From Cervus elaphus (taxonomy: Eukaryota; Chordata; Mammalia; Artiodactyla; Cervidae): a stretch of 64,000 nucleotides of DNA. The DNA lies in NCBI RefSeq assembly GCF_910594005.1, contig NC_057817.1:33333001-33397000 (forward strand). Reading direction: 5' to 3'. Below the pieces are notes generated by a model. It saw only the letters and a list, made by a program, of their open reading frames with translations, made no database searches and was not told the origin of the DNA. A program made the translations under genes and the position numbers. Numbering within the stretch: the stretch's first letter is position 1; every line of letters begins with the position of its first letter. Shown piece by piece: positions 30,290 through 41,000 of this stretch.

Positions 30290-30970
30290 ACTAAAATGAA
30301 CATTCTGTGCACAAGTGGATATGATATTATTCATTACGGTTTTATTTGCTGCAACAAAGTAAGGGAACATCCTAAATATCCTTTTATATTACTTAGTCAC
30401 TCAGTCGTGTCTGACTCTTTGCAACCCCATGGACTGTAGCCCGCCAGGCTCCTCTGTCCTTGGGATTTTCCAGGCAAGAATACTAGAGTGGGTTGCCATT
30501 TCCTTCTATAACCCATTTTTATGTCGCTGGTTAAATACAAGTTGACACATCCATTCACAGAATACTATGCACCTGTTAAAAAGGTTGAGGTGAGTGTATA
30601 TTTGTTAATGTGAAACAGTCTCCAAAACATAGTGTGATAAAAATGAGAATGATGTGTACAGTGTGCTAATGTTTGAAATAAGAAAGGTGCGTGTGTGTGT
30701 TTAAGTGTGAAACATGTGCATAGAATAATTCTAGAAGGGTACAAAAAAATTTGATAACAATGGTCGCTGATCAGGAGGGAACTGAAGGACTAGGAGAGAG
30801 GTAGTGAGGGGGTTGATAAACCAGTTCTTTGGGGATAAACACCCTATCTGTAGAGTTTGATTATTTCTGTGGTGTAAATGCGGACATTGTGGCTAATTCA
30901 AGAGAATAATGTTTTAACATTGGAGCCAATGCATAAAATGAAACAATAAACTTCTGAATTTAAAAAAAAT
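30290..30970 (+). mobile_element. Old L1-like 3' region (+), split by a SINE
   Basis: The text resembles the 3' part of an old L1 (AATACTATGCACCTGTTAAA, GTCTCCAAAACATAGTGTGA, ending AACTTCTGAATTTAAAAAAA). It is interrupted at 30391-30507 by a Bov-tA fragment. Family assignment is tentative. Confidence 0.45.
30391..30507 (-). mobile_element. Bov-tA/BovB-derived SINE fragment (-)
   Basis: Contains only the BovB-derived part in reverse (CAACCCCATGGACTGTAGCC to GGTTGCCATTTCCTTCT). The tRNA head is missing. Confidence 0.88.
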
Positions 30971-31227
30971 TTTTAAAAGAAATGTAAGTAATTTGATTTA
31001 AATTGTTATCAGTAAGAGCGGAACAATGCACTCTTGTCTGGGGAGGGGAGTGGTCTAAGTTACTTTGATGCAGAGAAGCAATCTGGATTGATAGCGCGGG
31101 TGCAGAGCTTCAGATAGTTTCTATTCCACATCTATATTAGCTTTCTTGTTATCAAGGAAATGAGACCCTGGGTCTCCTTTGCACTCTGAATATGAGGCTG
31201 ACCACTTTACACTGCCTTACTTTGCTT

Positions 31228-31382
31228 GTGAAAGTGAAGTGAAAGTGTTAGTCACTCAGTTGTGTCTGACTGCAATTTTAGGGACTGCCAGCTCTTCTGT
31301 CCATGAATTCTCCAGGCAAGAATACTGGAGTGGGTTGCCATTCCCTTCTCCAACAGATCTTCCTGACCCAGAGATTGAGCCC
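31228..31382 (-). mobile_element. Truncated Bov-tA SINE (-)
   Basis: Preceded by a GTGAAAGTGAAGTGAAAGTG linker-like tail. The reversed body runs into part of the tRNA head and stops at GATTGAGCCC. Confidence 0.85.
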
Positions 31383-32339
31383 AGGGAGAATATCAAAACA
31401 CTGATTTATTTAAATTTTATTAACCCTAGCCATAGCCTTTACCCAGAATTCCTATCCTAGTTTTACCTTTTGCTTTGGTTAGTGAGATGCTCCACAGCTT
31501 CTCTGATTTGTGATCTCTTTCATAGCAATGGGCCAATAAATTTGATTTTGCCTAACAAAGGGTTTGTGTTCAGCGGTGTGGGGTTGATTGGGCTGACAGG
31601 GCATCCAACTCATTGTAAACATCTGACAATGGAAGATTTGTATTTTGTATAATGAAATAAATATAGGTTCTTGTCTGGCTCTGCCTTGACCCTAAACTAT
31701 CTTAGTCTTCTGAAGATGAGTTATGCCTTTTCTGGAAAAATGGAGCCAGCTGGTCTGTATAACACAAGCCCTCACTCACAAAAACCATGGGGTTTACAAA
31801 TAACAATAGCTAAAATCCTAAAGCTTCAGGGGAACTTGGGTACCAGGCTGTCTCTTAAAATTCCATGGGAGCACAGCAGGGTTGCTACTGAGCCCATTTC
31901 TGTCTAACACCCTAGACCCTAACACCCTAGTTAGAGGATAGCACTGCACTGTTTCCTGGGATAGTTGATCCCTCTCAATAGCATATAGAATAAAAGAGAA
32001 AGGAAGAGTTGTAATGTAGTCCTTTCTCTACTCCCGATCCATCAATGTGGTTATCCCTAGAGAATAAGGAAGTGGCTATTTGGAGTTGCAGCAAGAAGCC
32101 TCAGAGTTAGAAACTGGGGACGTACACAGAGAAAGGGGTCAGATATCGGCCATTGTCCCAACAAGAAACAGATGTGGACAAGATAAAAGGAACTAACAAG
32201 GAACTAACTAATAAAGAATCTGGGACAAGCAATAGCACAGAGCCATTACCACTGCTTGTCTGAAAAGGCGAAGGGAGGGAAGTGTAAAGCCTATTGAGAG
32301 CCCAGAAACTCCAAGTTCATCATCAGTCACTTGTCATTC
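31383..32339. other. Intergenic, no gene recognised
   Basis: Contains a small direct repeat CTAACACCCTAG near 31905-31931, otherwise unremarkable. Confidence 0.3.
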
Positions 32340-32885
32340 CTTCCTCCCCTGCCAGCCCCAGCCCTGGGGAGCTACTAATATAGTTTCTGTCTCTACAAAT
32401 TTGCCTATTCTAGGTATTTCATATAAATGGAATCCTATAATATATGACCTTTTGTAACTGGATTCTTTCACTTAACATAATGCTTTCAAAGTCCATCCAT
32501 GCTGTCGTTTACCTTGGTACTTCATTCATTTTGATGACTGAATAATATTCCACTGTATGGGTTGTATCATATTTTGTTCATCCATTCACCATCTGATGGA
32601 CGTTTGGGTTGTTTCCAGGTTTTGGCTATTGAGAATAATGCTGCTGTAAACAAGTTTCTGTTTGGCCGTATGTTTTCAGTTCTTTGGAGTATATATCTGG
32701 ATGTGGAATTGTCAGGTTATATGGCAATTCTATTTTTTACTTGAGGAAGCACTAAGCTGTTTTCCAAAGTGGCTACACTATTTTACATTTCCAGTAGCAC
32801 AGTTCGAATGTCTCCATATCCTCAACAATGCTTTAGGTTATCCATGTTTTTGATTATCACTATTCTTCTAGTATCTTTTTGATAA
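32340..32885 (-). mobile_element. Old L1 (L1M-type) 3' region (-)
   Basis: Reversed L1 3' region: TTTGCCTATTCTAGGTATTT, GAATAATATTCCACTGTATG, TTTTCCAAAGTGGCTACACT. The same family as the 28.5 kb and 38.7 kb copies; diverged. Confidence 0.75.
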
Positions 32886-34322
32886 GGTACTTGGTTTTCT
32901 ATTATCAGATAATAGAGTCAGGCTCTGAGATATGACACAAATAGCGTGTCTTCATGGGGTAAATGAATCAGAGAGGGGTTGGAATGGAGTAGTTGACTTA
33001 GGAGGGTGATGGGCTTGATGACTTCTATACTTCGGTCTTCCAATTTGGGGTATAAGCAGGGATACCTGTGTTAGAAGCAGTGTCTAGTGGTGTCTCCCAT
33101 TTGGATAATTTGTCAGTTGTTCATTTCTTTGTACTCTTTGGGCTACTGGAAGTTCTTCTGAAAGTTCTCATGAGATGTCCATGGTTCTTCTAGACAATAC
33201 CCCGTAGTAAAGAAATTATGATGCTGAGAAGTTCACAGAAATCATAGCAGACAAACAGAAAAAATGATGTGGAACTGGATGTACCATGGGAGAAGTGGTG
33301 CCCTGTTCACAAACACCATAGTGGTTCAATTCTCAGGCTAACTCAGCTGTCTGTAGGATGTGTGGCAACAGGTTGATCTACTCTGCTAGGCCCAGGTTAA
33401 TATGCTCCATCAGTCCCAGATGGTGGGTGGGTTCCTGGAGAGATTTGAAATTTTTTTCCAAAATTGATAGGCAAAACGTGTATTGGAGAGATTGAGTCTG
33501 TGAAGACAAAAAGTATGCCTTGGCAAGCAAAGTAGAGAAAGTGAGAATAAAAATATATAGGTTTGCTATGTAGAAGAATAGTACATCACTTTGGTGAACT
33601 GTAGATGTTAGAATGGTTTGGGAGAGGCACTGGTGAGAAATGAAATCTAATGTAGTGAGTCTCAAGGTATCCAAAGTGGGCGCCATAGTCTCTACATGGT
33701 CTACAATGACCAGATGTCGTGACTGCCTAGTCATTGGGTCATGTCAAGAGGGGGGCCATCAGAAGTGGCTTCTGAAGTCTTCCAGTGTGTCCCAAAGGCT
33801 TGTTGGGGGGCAGTTCTGGGTTCAGATGTCTCTAGCCAGGAAAGACAGGCAGCTGTCCCTGGAAATGAGGGTCTTTTTGCCCTCCACTTCCACTATAGCC
33901 CTCAGGCTTGCTGGGCGGGGAATTCCTTGGTGATATCAGCTGGAAAGAAGGCTGTTTGGACCCAGGAAGGAATCATCTCATTTGACTTTAAAGAGATTGC
34001 AAAGGATTGACTGCCTCCATCTTTTATTTTATTTTTGCTTTATTTTGGAGGTTATGTTCTTTAAAGAGTTAGCAGTGAATTAGCTCATTGAATATTATAG
34101 CAAATTTCTGATAATAACTGATAATAATACTGGTTGGCAGGCTAAGGAGATTTGTGTTATTTTTTCTAATCTGTTTTATGGATTAGAATTTCTTTTTTCT
34201 CAATAAGTATAATTAAATGTATGATCCAATAAGCTCTGAATCTAATCTCATGACATAATTTTTTCTGTGTAGAAATTTTCCTATAGATAATTTAAAAATG
34301 ACCACAGCCCCCAAATATTGCT
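32886..34322. other. Intergenic, no gene recognised
   Basis: Open frames of 89-118 codons on both strands (33378-33734 minus; 33640-33933 and 33741-34010 plus) overlap each other and show no domain. I judge them chance. Confidence 0.35.
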
Positions 34323-34535
34323 GGACTTCCTGGTGACTCAGACGGTAAAGCATCTGCCTACAATTCGGGAGACCAGGGTTCAATCCTTGGGTTGGGAAGA
34401 TTTCCTGGAGAAGGAAATGGCAACTCACTCCAATATTCTTGCCTGGAAAATCCCATAGATGGAGGAACCTGGTAGGCTACAGTCCATGGGTTCGCAAAGA
34501 GTCGGACACGACTGAGCAACTTCACTTTCACTTTC
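34323..34535 (+). mobile_element. Bov-tA SINE (+)
   Basis: Well-preserved head (GACTCAGACGGTAAAGCATC) and body ending GAGTCGGACACGACTGAGCA plus the CTTTCACTTTC tail. Confidence 0.95.
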
Positions 34536-35224
34536 ATACCTATAAGATTAACAGCATTGCATAACTTAAATGTCTGTGATATTATTTGAAGCTAATTCCT
34601 TCCTTTAGCATATTGATGGCATTGTTCCTTTTAATCTTTAAAGAAGATCAAATGGAAGCGCGATTACAAGCTCAAATTTGTTTTTAGAGTGGACTTTGTC
34701 GTTGCTTGCTAGTTTCTCAATTTCTGGAAGAATTCATTGCTTAAGTGAATTGGACATAGGAAAACAAGACTCATGCATGTTCTCTGGAAGAGAACAGAGG
34801 TGGAATTTAGAAGGAGCTTTGCTAGAGCTTCATTAGTCATTCTCTTTCATTCTTCATGTCAAATGCATAATACTGTTTTGGCATTACTCTTAATAATAAG
34901 AATTCTTTAATCTCTCCAGGAAGCTTTCAGTGTTCTGAAAACAAACATTGCCTCAGAAGCTTCAACTAGTGAGTGTGAGTAGAGAATGTAAACATTTCCA
35001 TAATCCTCCAAGAAGTTTGAGCAAATTTGCTGTTAATGTTCCCTGCTTTTCCCGGAAAACTCTTTATTTCTAAGGTGAAGATATTTTCAGAAAAAGTTGG
35101 TTTTGTGTAAATAACCTTCAGGCTGTTTATGAAAATGCTATAACACTTGTAGGGTGAAATTATATATAGGTGTGATAAAAAGAAAATTACAATAGTTCCA
35201 TCAGAACCTAGTTGACACTTCTTT
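34536..35224. other. Intergenic, no call
   Basis: AT-rich, no recognised gene or repeat. Confidence 0.3.
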
Positions 35225-35520
35225 TTTAAAAAACAGCTTTATTGAAATGTAATTCACATACTACTAAATTCATACTATAGAATTCACCCTTTGAAAGTAT
35301 ACAACTCTGTGACTTTTAAGTATATTCATAGAGCTAAATACACCAAATACAAATCTGTATGTATTTATATAGAAATATAAATTGATTCTACTGTATGCAT
35401 AAATACATGTTGCTTATCTTTTCATCAAGGGGTGGACATTTAGGTTGGTCAATATGGCTATAATGAATAATACTGCTGTCAACATTCATGTGCAAGTCTT
35501 TGGACACATGTTTTCAATTC
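35225..35520 (-). mobile_element. Old L1 3' end (-)
   Basis: Starts CAGCTTTATTGAAATGTAAT then AATTCACCCTTTGAAAGTAT, the reversed terminal signature. It is internally deleted before the AATGAATAATACTGCTGTCA segment. Confidence 0.7.
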
Positions 35521-35567
35521 CAATCCCAATTCCAATTCCAATGTGTTTTAAATACATATTTGTATTG

Positions 35568-36690
35568 GTTCAGTTCAGTTCAGTTCAGTTGCTCAGTCAC
35601 GTCCGACTCTTTGCAACCCCATGAATTGCAGCATGCCTGTGAATGAATCACAGGCCTCCCTGTCCATCACCAACTCTTAGAGTTTACCCAAACTCATGTC
35701 CATCGAGTCGGTGATGCCATCCAGCCATCTCATCCTCTGCCGTCCCCTTCTCCTCCTGCCCCCAATTCCTCCCAGCATCAGGGTCTTTTCCAATGAGTCA
35801 ACTCTTCACATCAGGCGGCCAAAGTATTGGGGTTTCAGCTTCAGCATCAGTCCTTCCAATGAACACCCAGGACTGATCTCCTTTAGGATGGACTGGTTGG
35901 ATCTCCTTGCAGACCGAGGGACTCTGAAGAGTCTTCTCCAACACCACAGTTCAAAAGCATCAATTCTTCAGCGCTCAGCTTTCTTCACAGTCCAACTCTC
36001 ACATCCAAACATGACCACTGGAAAAACCATAGCCTTGACTAGACGGACCTTTGTTGGCAAAGTAATGTCTCTGCTTTTTAATATGCTATCTATGTTGGTC
36101 ATAACTTTCCTTTCAAGGAGTAAGTGTCTTTTAATTTCATGGCTGTAATCACCATCTGCAGTGATTTTGGAGCCCCCCAAAATAAAGTCTGACACTGTTT
36201 CCATTGTTTCCCTATCTATTTGCCATGAAGTGATGAGACCAGATACCATGATCTTAGTTTTCTGAATGTTGAGCTTTAAGCCAATTTTTTCACTCTCCTC
36301 TTTCACTTTCATCAAGAGGCTTTTTAGTTCCTCTTCACTTTCTGCCATAAGGGTGGTGTCATCTGCATATCTGAGGTTATTGATATTTCTCCTGGCAATC
36401 TTGATTCCAGCTTGTGCTTCCTCCAGCCCAGCGTTTCTCAAGATGTACTCTGCATATAATTTAAATAAGCAGGGTGACAATATACAGCCTTGACGTACTC
36501 CTTTTCCTATTTGGAACCAATCTGTTGTTCCACGTCCAGTTATAACTGTTGCTTCCTGATCTGCATATAGGTTTCTCAAGAGGCAGGTCAGGTGGCCTGG
36601 TATTCCCATCTCTTTCAGAATTTTCCACAGTTTATTGTGATCCACACAGTCAAAGGCTTTGGCATAGTCAATAAAGCAGAAATAGATATT
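35568..36690 (-). mobile_element. BovB (RTE-clade) LINE, 5'-truncated, with partial reverse transcriptase
   Basis: About 1.1 kb of BovB in reverse orientation. Its 3' end is at the left, with the (TTCAG)n-like repeat, and it is truncated inside the reverse transcriptase at the right. The minus frame is open from about 36690 to 35968. It shows the palm motif with AFDCVDHNKLW near the right edge, the KGVRQGCILSPCLF motif, and the catalytic YADD box in LRYADDTTLM. It is followed by the CESWTVKK conserved tail. A TGA then stops the frame where relatives carry an arginine codon, consistent with CpG decay. No endonuclease domain is present. It is a dead fragment and not a host gene. Confidence 0.93.
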
Positions 36691-37058
36691 TTATTGATGT
36701 GCTTTTTCTTTCTGTATGCTTTCTCCTGAGAGAAAGGTACTATATACTCATTTACACTCACACTTTCTTTCTTGAAGCCTAAATCAAAAAGAGAGAAAGT
36801 AAGGGAGGTAAAGGGAGAGTCACCCAGAGCCCCAAACACTCTTTTCTTGATACAAAATGAAGTGGTAAGTTCACCACACTTATCTCCCAAGTGCATGTTT
36901 TTCTTTTTCATGTGAAAAAAACTAAGTAGGCAGACTGAGATACACACACACACACACACACACATACACACTTACACATATGCATAAACCTGTGAATGTA
37001 TATCTCTGTGTGTGTGTGTAAAGGCTTCATCCAGAGGGTAAATAAAAAATAATTAAGA
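36691..37058. other. Spacer between two BovB fragments
   Basis: Unrecognised sequence with an AC microsatellite at 36942-36964. Confidence 0.4.
36942..36964. repeat. (AC)n microsatellite
   Basis: About eleven AC dinucleotides followed by ATACACAC variation. Confidence 0.93.
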
Positions 37059-37378
37059 GAGGCTTCCCTGGTGGTCCAGTGGTTAAAAATCTACATACCA
37101 ATACAGGGAACATGGGTTTGATCCCTGGTCCAGAAAGATCCCACATGCCGCAGGGCAACTAAGCCTGTGAGCTGCAACTTCTGAGCCCATGCGCCTAGAG
37201 TCTGTGCTTCACAACAAGAGAAGCCACCGCAATGAGAAGCCCATGCACCACAACTAGAAAGTAACCTCCACTCACTCACTGCAACTGGAGAGAGCCTCAC
37301 ATGCAGCAATGAAGATCCAGCACAGCCAAAATAAATACATAAATAAACAAAAAAAGTAAATAAATTACTTTTTTTAAG
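37059..37378 (+). mobile_element. CHR-type tRNA SINE (+) with 9-bp target duplication
   Basis: Cetartiodactyl tRNA-derived SINE. The head has GGCTTCCCTGGTGGTCCAGT and GGGTTTGATCCCTGGTCCAG; the body has CCACATGCCGCAGGGCAACT; the tail is an A/T-rich AAATAAATACATAAATAAAC. Direct repeat TAATTAAGA lies at 37050-37058 and 37379-37387. Confidence 0.9.
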
Positions 37379-37462
37379 TAATTAAGAAAGATGAATCTCA
37401 AATGTAAATATTACTGTTGTTTTTAAAAGTATCTCTTTTGAATATCTGATCTCCAGGTCTTT

Positions 37463-37941
37463 TCAGTTCCGCTTAGTCACTCAGTTGTGTCCGACTCTTT
37501 GCAACCCCATGGATTTCAGCACACCAGGCTTCTCTGTCCATCACCAACTCCCAGAGCTTGCTCAAATTCATGTCCATTGAGTCAGTGATGCCATCCAACC
37601 ATCTCATCCTCTGTCATCCCCTTCTCCTCCTACCTTCAATCTTTCCTAGCATTAGGGTCTTTTCCAGTGATTCGGTTCTTCACATCAAATTATTGGAGCT
37701 TCAGTCTCAGCATCAGTCCTTCCAATGAATATTTAGGACTAATTTCCTTTAGGATTGACTGGTTGGATCTCCTTGCAGCCCAAGGGACTCTCAAGAGTCT
37801 TCTCCAACACCATAATTCAAAAGCATCAATTCTTCGGCTCTCAGCTTTCTTTATGGTCCAACTCTCACATCCATACATGACTACTGAAAAAACCATAGCT
37901 TTGACTCAGTGGACCTTTGTCAGTATAGTCAAAGCTATGGT
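37463..37941 (-). mobile_element. BovB LINE 3' fragment (-) with a hairpin at its 5' end
   Basis: A second, independent 3' end of BovB in reverse orientation (GTGTCCGACTCTTTGCAACC at left). It encodes only the C-terminal tail of the polymerase region in the minus frame 37690-37896. The 5' end (right side) folds back: ACCATAGCTTTGACT at 37892-37906 is the exact reverse complement of 37927-37941. This fits a very short 5' inversion made during insertion. Confidence 0.85.
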
Positions 37942-37945
37942 CTTT

Positions 37946-38699
37946 TAGGGAAATCCAATTGTGCACAACTAGGTCTTGAGAGACTTATTCTAAGAAGCCA
38001 TAAGCTTACTCGGGCCAGGTTTGTGATTATCAGGTAAATTCAGGTAAAATAAGGTTTTTTTTCCCCCCTACTTGACTAGTTTCTAAATTTAACTGAAAAA
38101 AATCATATTTTACAAATCCATTACAAATCCTCATTTTGTTGATATCATCTGATTGTCCATTAAGCAATGCTCTGTGTATAATTCCCACTGCAAAGTGAAC
38201 GGGTTGTGTTACACAGACATATTCATCTCAACACCAAGCAGAATGAGAAAGAGTGAATGCTGTCACCTCCTGCTGGGGCTTCTTAGTATAAGGTCAACAA
38301 GCACCAACTCTTATTGGTGCCAGGCACCATCATCATATCATTTCATATGCATGTAGGGTGCATAACTCCCCAAGGACACATAGGTAGTTACTTCTGGAGC
38401 TCAGATTCAATCCCAGGTCTTTCCGACTTTTTTTGACTCCAGTCTATTACATTTTTATCCACTCCTTTATAGTGCCTTTCTATGTCATGAACCTGGATAA
38501 GGGAAAATAAATCTATAAAAACACTTTTCAAAGGACCTCACCTGATTAGAACTCAGCTGTTAGACAAACTTCTTTGAATTGAACAGAGCTAAGAGTGCGA
38601 AAGAAACTAAAAGGACCAATATGTGATCAAAACAGATTTTATAAACCCCATACAGTAAAATATATACACATTGCTTATAGGATAATCCCTCAGGTTCTC
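37946..38699. other. Intergenic, no gene recognised
   Basis: AT-rich; nothing recognised. Confidence 0.3.
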
Positions 38700-39415
38700 T
38701 CTCAAAGACTTTTTGATTGTGCTAAAATATACATAATGAGATACACGAAATTTACCACCTTAACCATTTAAGTTTGGTGTTATTAAGTACCTTCTTATTT
38801 TTGTGTAACCATTACTACCATCCATCTCTAGAACTATTTTGATCTTACAAGACTGAAATGCTATACCTATTAAACCATAATTCCCCATTACCTCCATCCC
38901 CCAACCTGTGGCCAATCCCACCAATCTACCTTCTGTCTCTATGATTTGACAGCTCCAAGTGCCTCATGTAAGTGGAGTCATACATTATTTGTCTTTTTGT
39001 GACTGGCTCCATGTTGTGACATATTGGAGAAGTTCCTTCCTTTCTAAGGCTAAATGACATTCCATTGTATGTAGGTATCACATTCTGCCTTTCCATTCAT
39101 CTGTCAATGGATCCCTGGTTTGCTTCCATGTTGTAGCTATTGTGAATACTGCTGTTATGAACATGGATGTAGAAACATCTCTCCAAGATCTTGCTTTCAC
39201 TTTTGTGTATGTACCCAGAAATGGGGTTTGCTGGATCATTGTGAAATTGTATTTTTAGTTTTTTGAGGAGCTGACATAGTAGTTCCCACATCAGCTGTAT
39301 TGCTTCACATTCTCACCAACAGTGCACGAATTTTCCAATTTTTTGCTCGCTATTTTCTGTTTTTTTTAAATAGTAGCCATACCTTTTTAATACATATACT
39401 GTTCATGACATAAAC
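38700..39415 (-). mobile_element. Old L1 3' region (-), first part
   Basis: Reversed L1 3' region (TGAGATACACGAAATTTACC, TTGACAGCTCCAAGTGCCTC, ATTCCATTGTATGTAGGTAT). It is continuous in family with 39516-39710 across a BovB-derived insertion. Confidence 0.7.
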
Positions 39416-39515
39416 TTGGGCAAACTCAGGGAGATGGTGAAGGACAAGGAAGCTTGGCGAGCTGCAGTCCATGGGGTCACGAGGAGTTGGCCTTAGAGAC
39501 TGAACAACAACAGCA
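39416..39515 (+). mobile_element. BovB 3' terminal fragment (+) nested in an old L1
   Basis: TTGGGCAAACTCAGGGAGAT, then GCTGCAGTCCATGGGGTCAC and GACTGAACAACAACAGC, the sense 3' end of BovB. Old L1 text continues on both sides. Confidence 0.8.
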
Positions 39516-41000
39516 TTTTAATGGCTGTGAGGTCACATCTCACTGAGATTTTGATTTGCATTTCCCTAGTGATTAATTATGTTGAGCATCTTTTCATATG
39601 CTTCTCGGCCATGTTGGAAAAATGTCTGTTCAAGTCATTTGCCCATTTCTGAATTGGATTGTTCTTTTCCTTGTGGTTACCATGGGGATTACTTTTAACA
39701 TCCTAAAATTATAACACTTTAATTTGGACATGTTGACCATAATAACATACAAAATCTCTGCCCCGTTTTATCAGTTGTTATCATAAAATTACATTTTAAT
39801 ATATGGTGTGTTCAAAACATAAATCAGCCTCTTGGATTATGTAGAAAACAAGATGTAGAGTTATAGACCAAAGCTACAACAATAGTAGCTTTTAGACAAA
39901 TAAATCTTTTTCTAAAAAAATGTTTCTTAAATCATGTGGAAATCAAAAAGTGGAGTTACAAACCACTTTTACAACAGTGCTAGATTTTATAATTGCCCAT
40001 ATATTTATCTTTATTGATCTCTTTATTTTTTCATATGGCTTTCAGTTGCTGTTTATTGTCCTTTTATTTCAACCTGTAGAACTTACTTTAGTATTTTTTG
40101 TAGGACAGGTCTAGTAATAACAAATTCCCTCAGATTTTGTTTATCTGGAAATGATTTAATTTCCCCTTCATTTTTGACAAATAGTTCTGCTGGATGTAAG
40201 ATTCTTGATTTTTTTTTTCTCCTTTTAGCACTTTAACTATATCTGCCCACTGCCTTCTGACCTTCAAAGTTTCTGATGAGAAAGTTGGCGATTAGTTTAT
40301 TGAGGATCCCTCTTACGTGACAAGTCACTTCTTTCAAGCTGCTTTCAAGATTCTCTTTGTCTTTTGATAGTTTAATTAAAATGTATCTTGGTAAAAAAAA
40401 TGTATCTTGGTGTGGGTCACTGAGTTTATTCTACTTGGAGCAGTTGAGTTTCTTTGATGTTTGTTTTCATGCCTTCAAATCTGGAAAGATTTTTACTATT
40501 ATTTCTTTCTTTACATATTCTCTCTCCTCCTACTCTTCCTCCTTCTTGACTCCCATCATGTATATGTTGGTCTGCTCAACAGTGTATTCCAAGTCCTTTA
40601 GGCTTTCTCTGCTCACTTTTCTTCAATCTTTTTCTTTCTGTTTCTGACACTTGATCATTTCCATTGTCTTATCTTCAAATTCAGTGATTCTTTCTCTGTT
40701 CAATTCTACTTTGAATCCTTTTGGGCGAATTTTAAATTTCTGTTATTGTACTTTCCAACTTCAGAAGTCTTTTTCCTTAGTTAATTTTCATTTTTTTTCA
40801 TACACTGTTTTCTTTCCTTTCTGTACATTTCTTGACTTTAGTTCTTTGAGCATCTTGAAGGCATTTGTTTTAAAGACTTTGTCTAGCAGATCTGCCATAA
40901 AGTCTTTTTCAGGAACAGTTTCACTTGGTTTACATTTTTTATTTTGAATGAGCCTGACTTTCCCATTTCTTTGTATGCCCTGTGATTTTTGTTGGTGGTG
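39516..41000 (-). mobile_element. Old L1-type LINE fragments (-), continued
   Basis: 39516-39665 continues the L1 3' region (TTTGATTTGCATTTCCCTAG, GTTGAGCATCTTTTCATATG). From 39670 on, the text (GGTTACCATGGGGATTACTT, GTGGAGTTACAAACC, GTAGGACAGGTCTAGTAATA, TTGAGGATCCCTCTTACGTG) matches a reversed old L1 3'UTR from memory. A 15-bp piece AAAATGTATCTTGGT is repeated at 40379-40393 and 40399-40413. Non-coding. Confidence 0.55.

Noticed and set aside
31905..31931. Telomere-like CCCTA text in a short direct repeat
   Set aside because: Only two copies of a 12-bp unit; no (CCCTAA)n array.
33378..34010. Overlapping open frames on both strands (up to 118 codons)
   Set aside because: They conflict with each other, show no motif or splice context, and lie in unremarkable intergenic DNA.
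35968..36645. 225-residue reverse-transcriptase frame as a host gene
   Set aside because: It is a 5'-truncated BovB LINE copy; sequence, orientation and 3' end fit a retrotransposon fragment.
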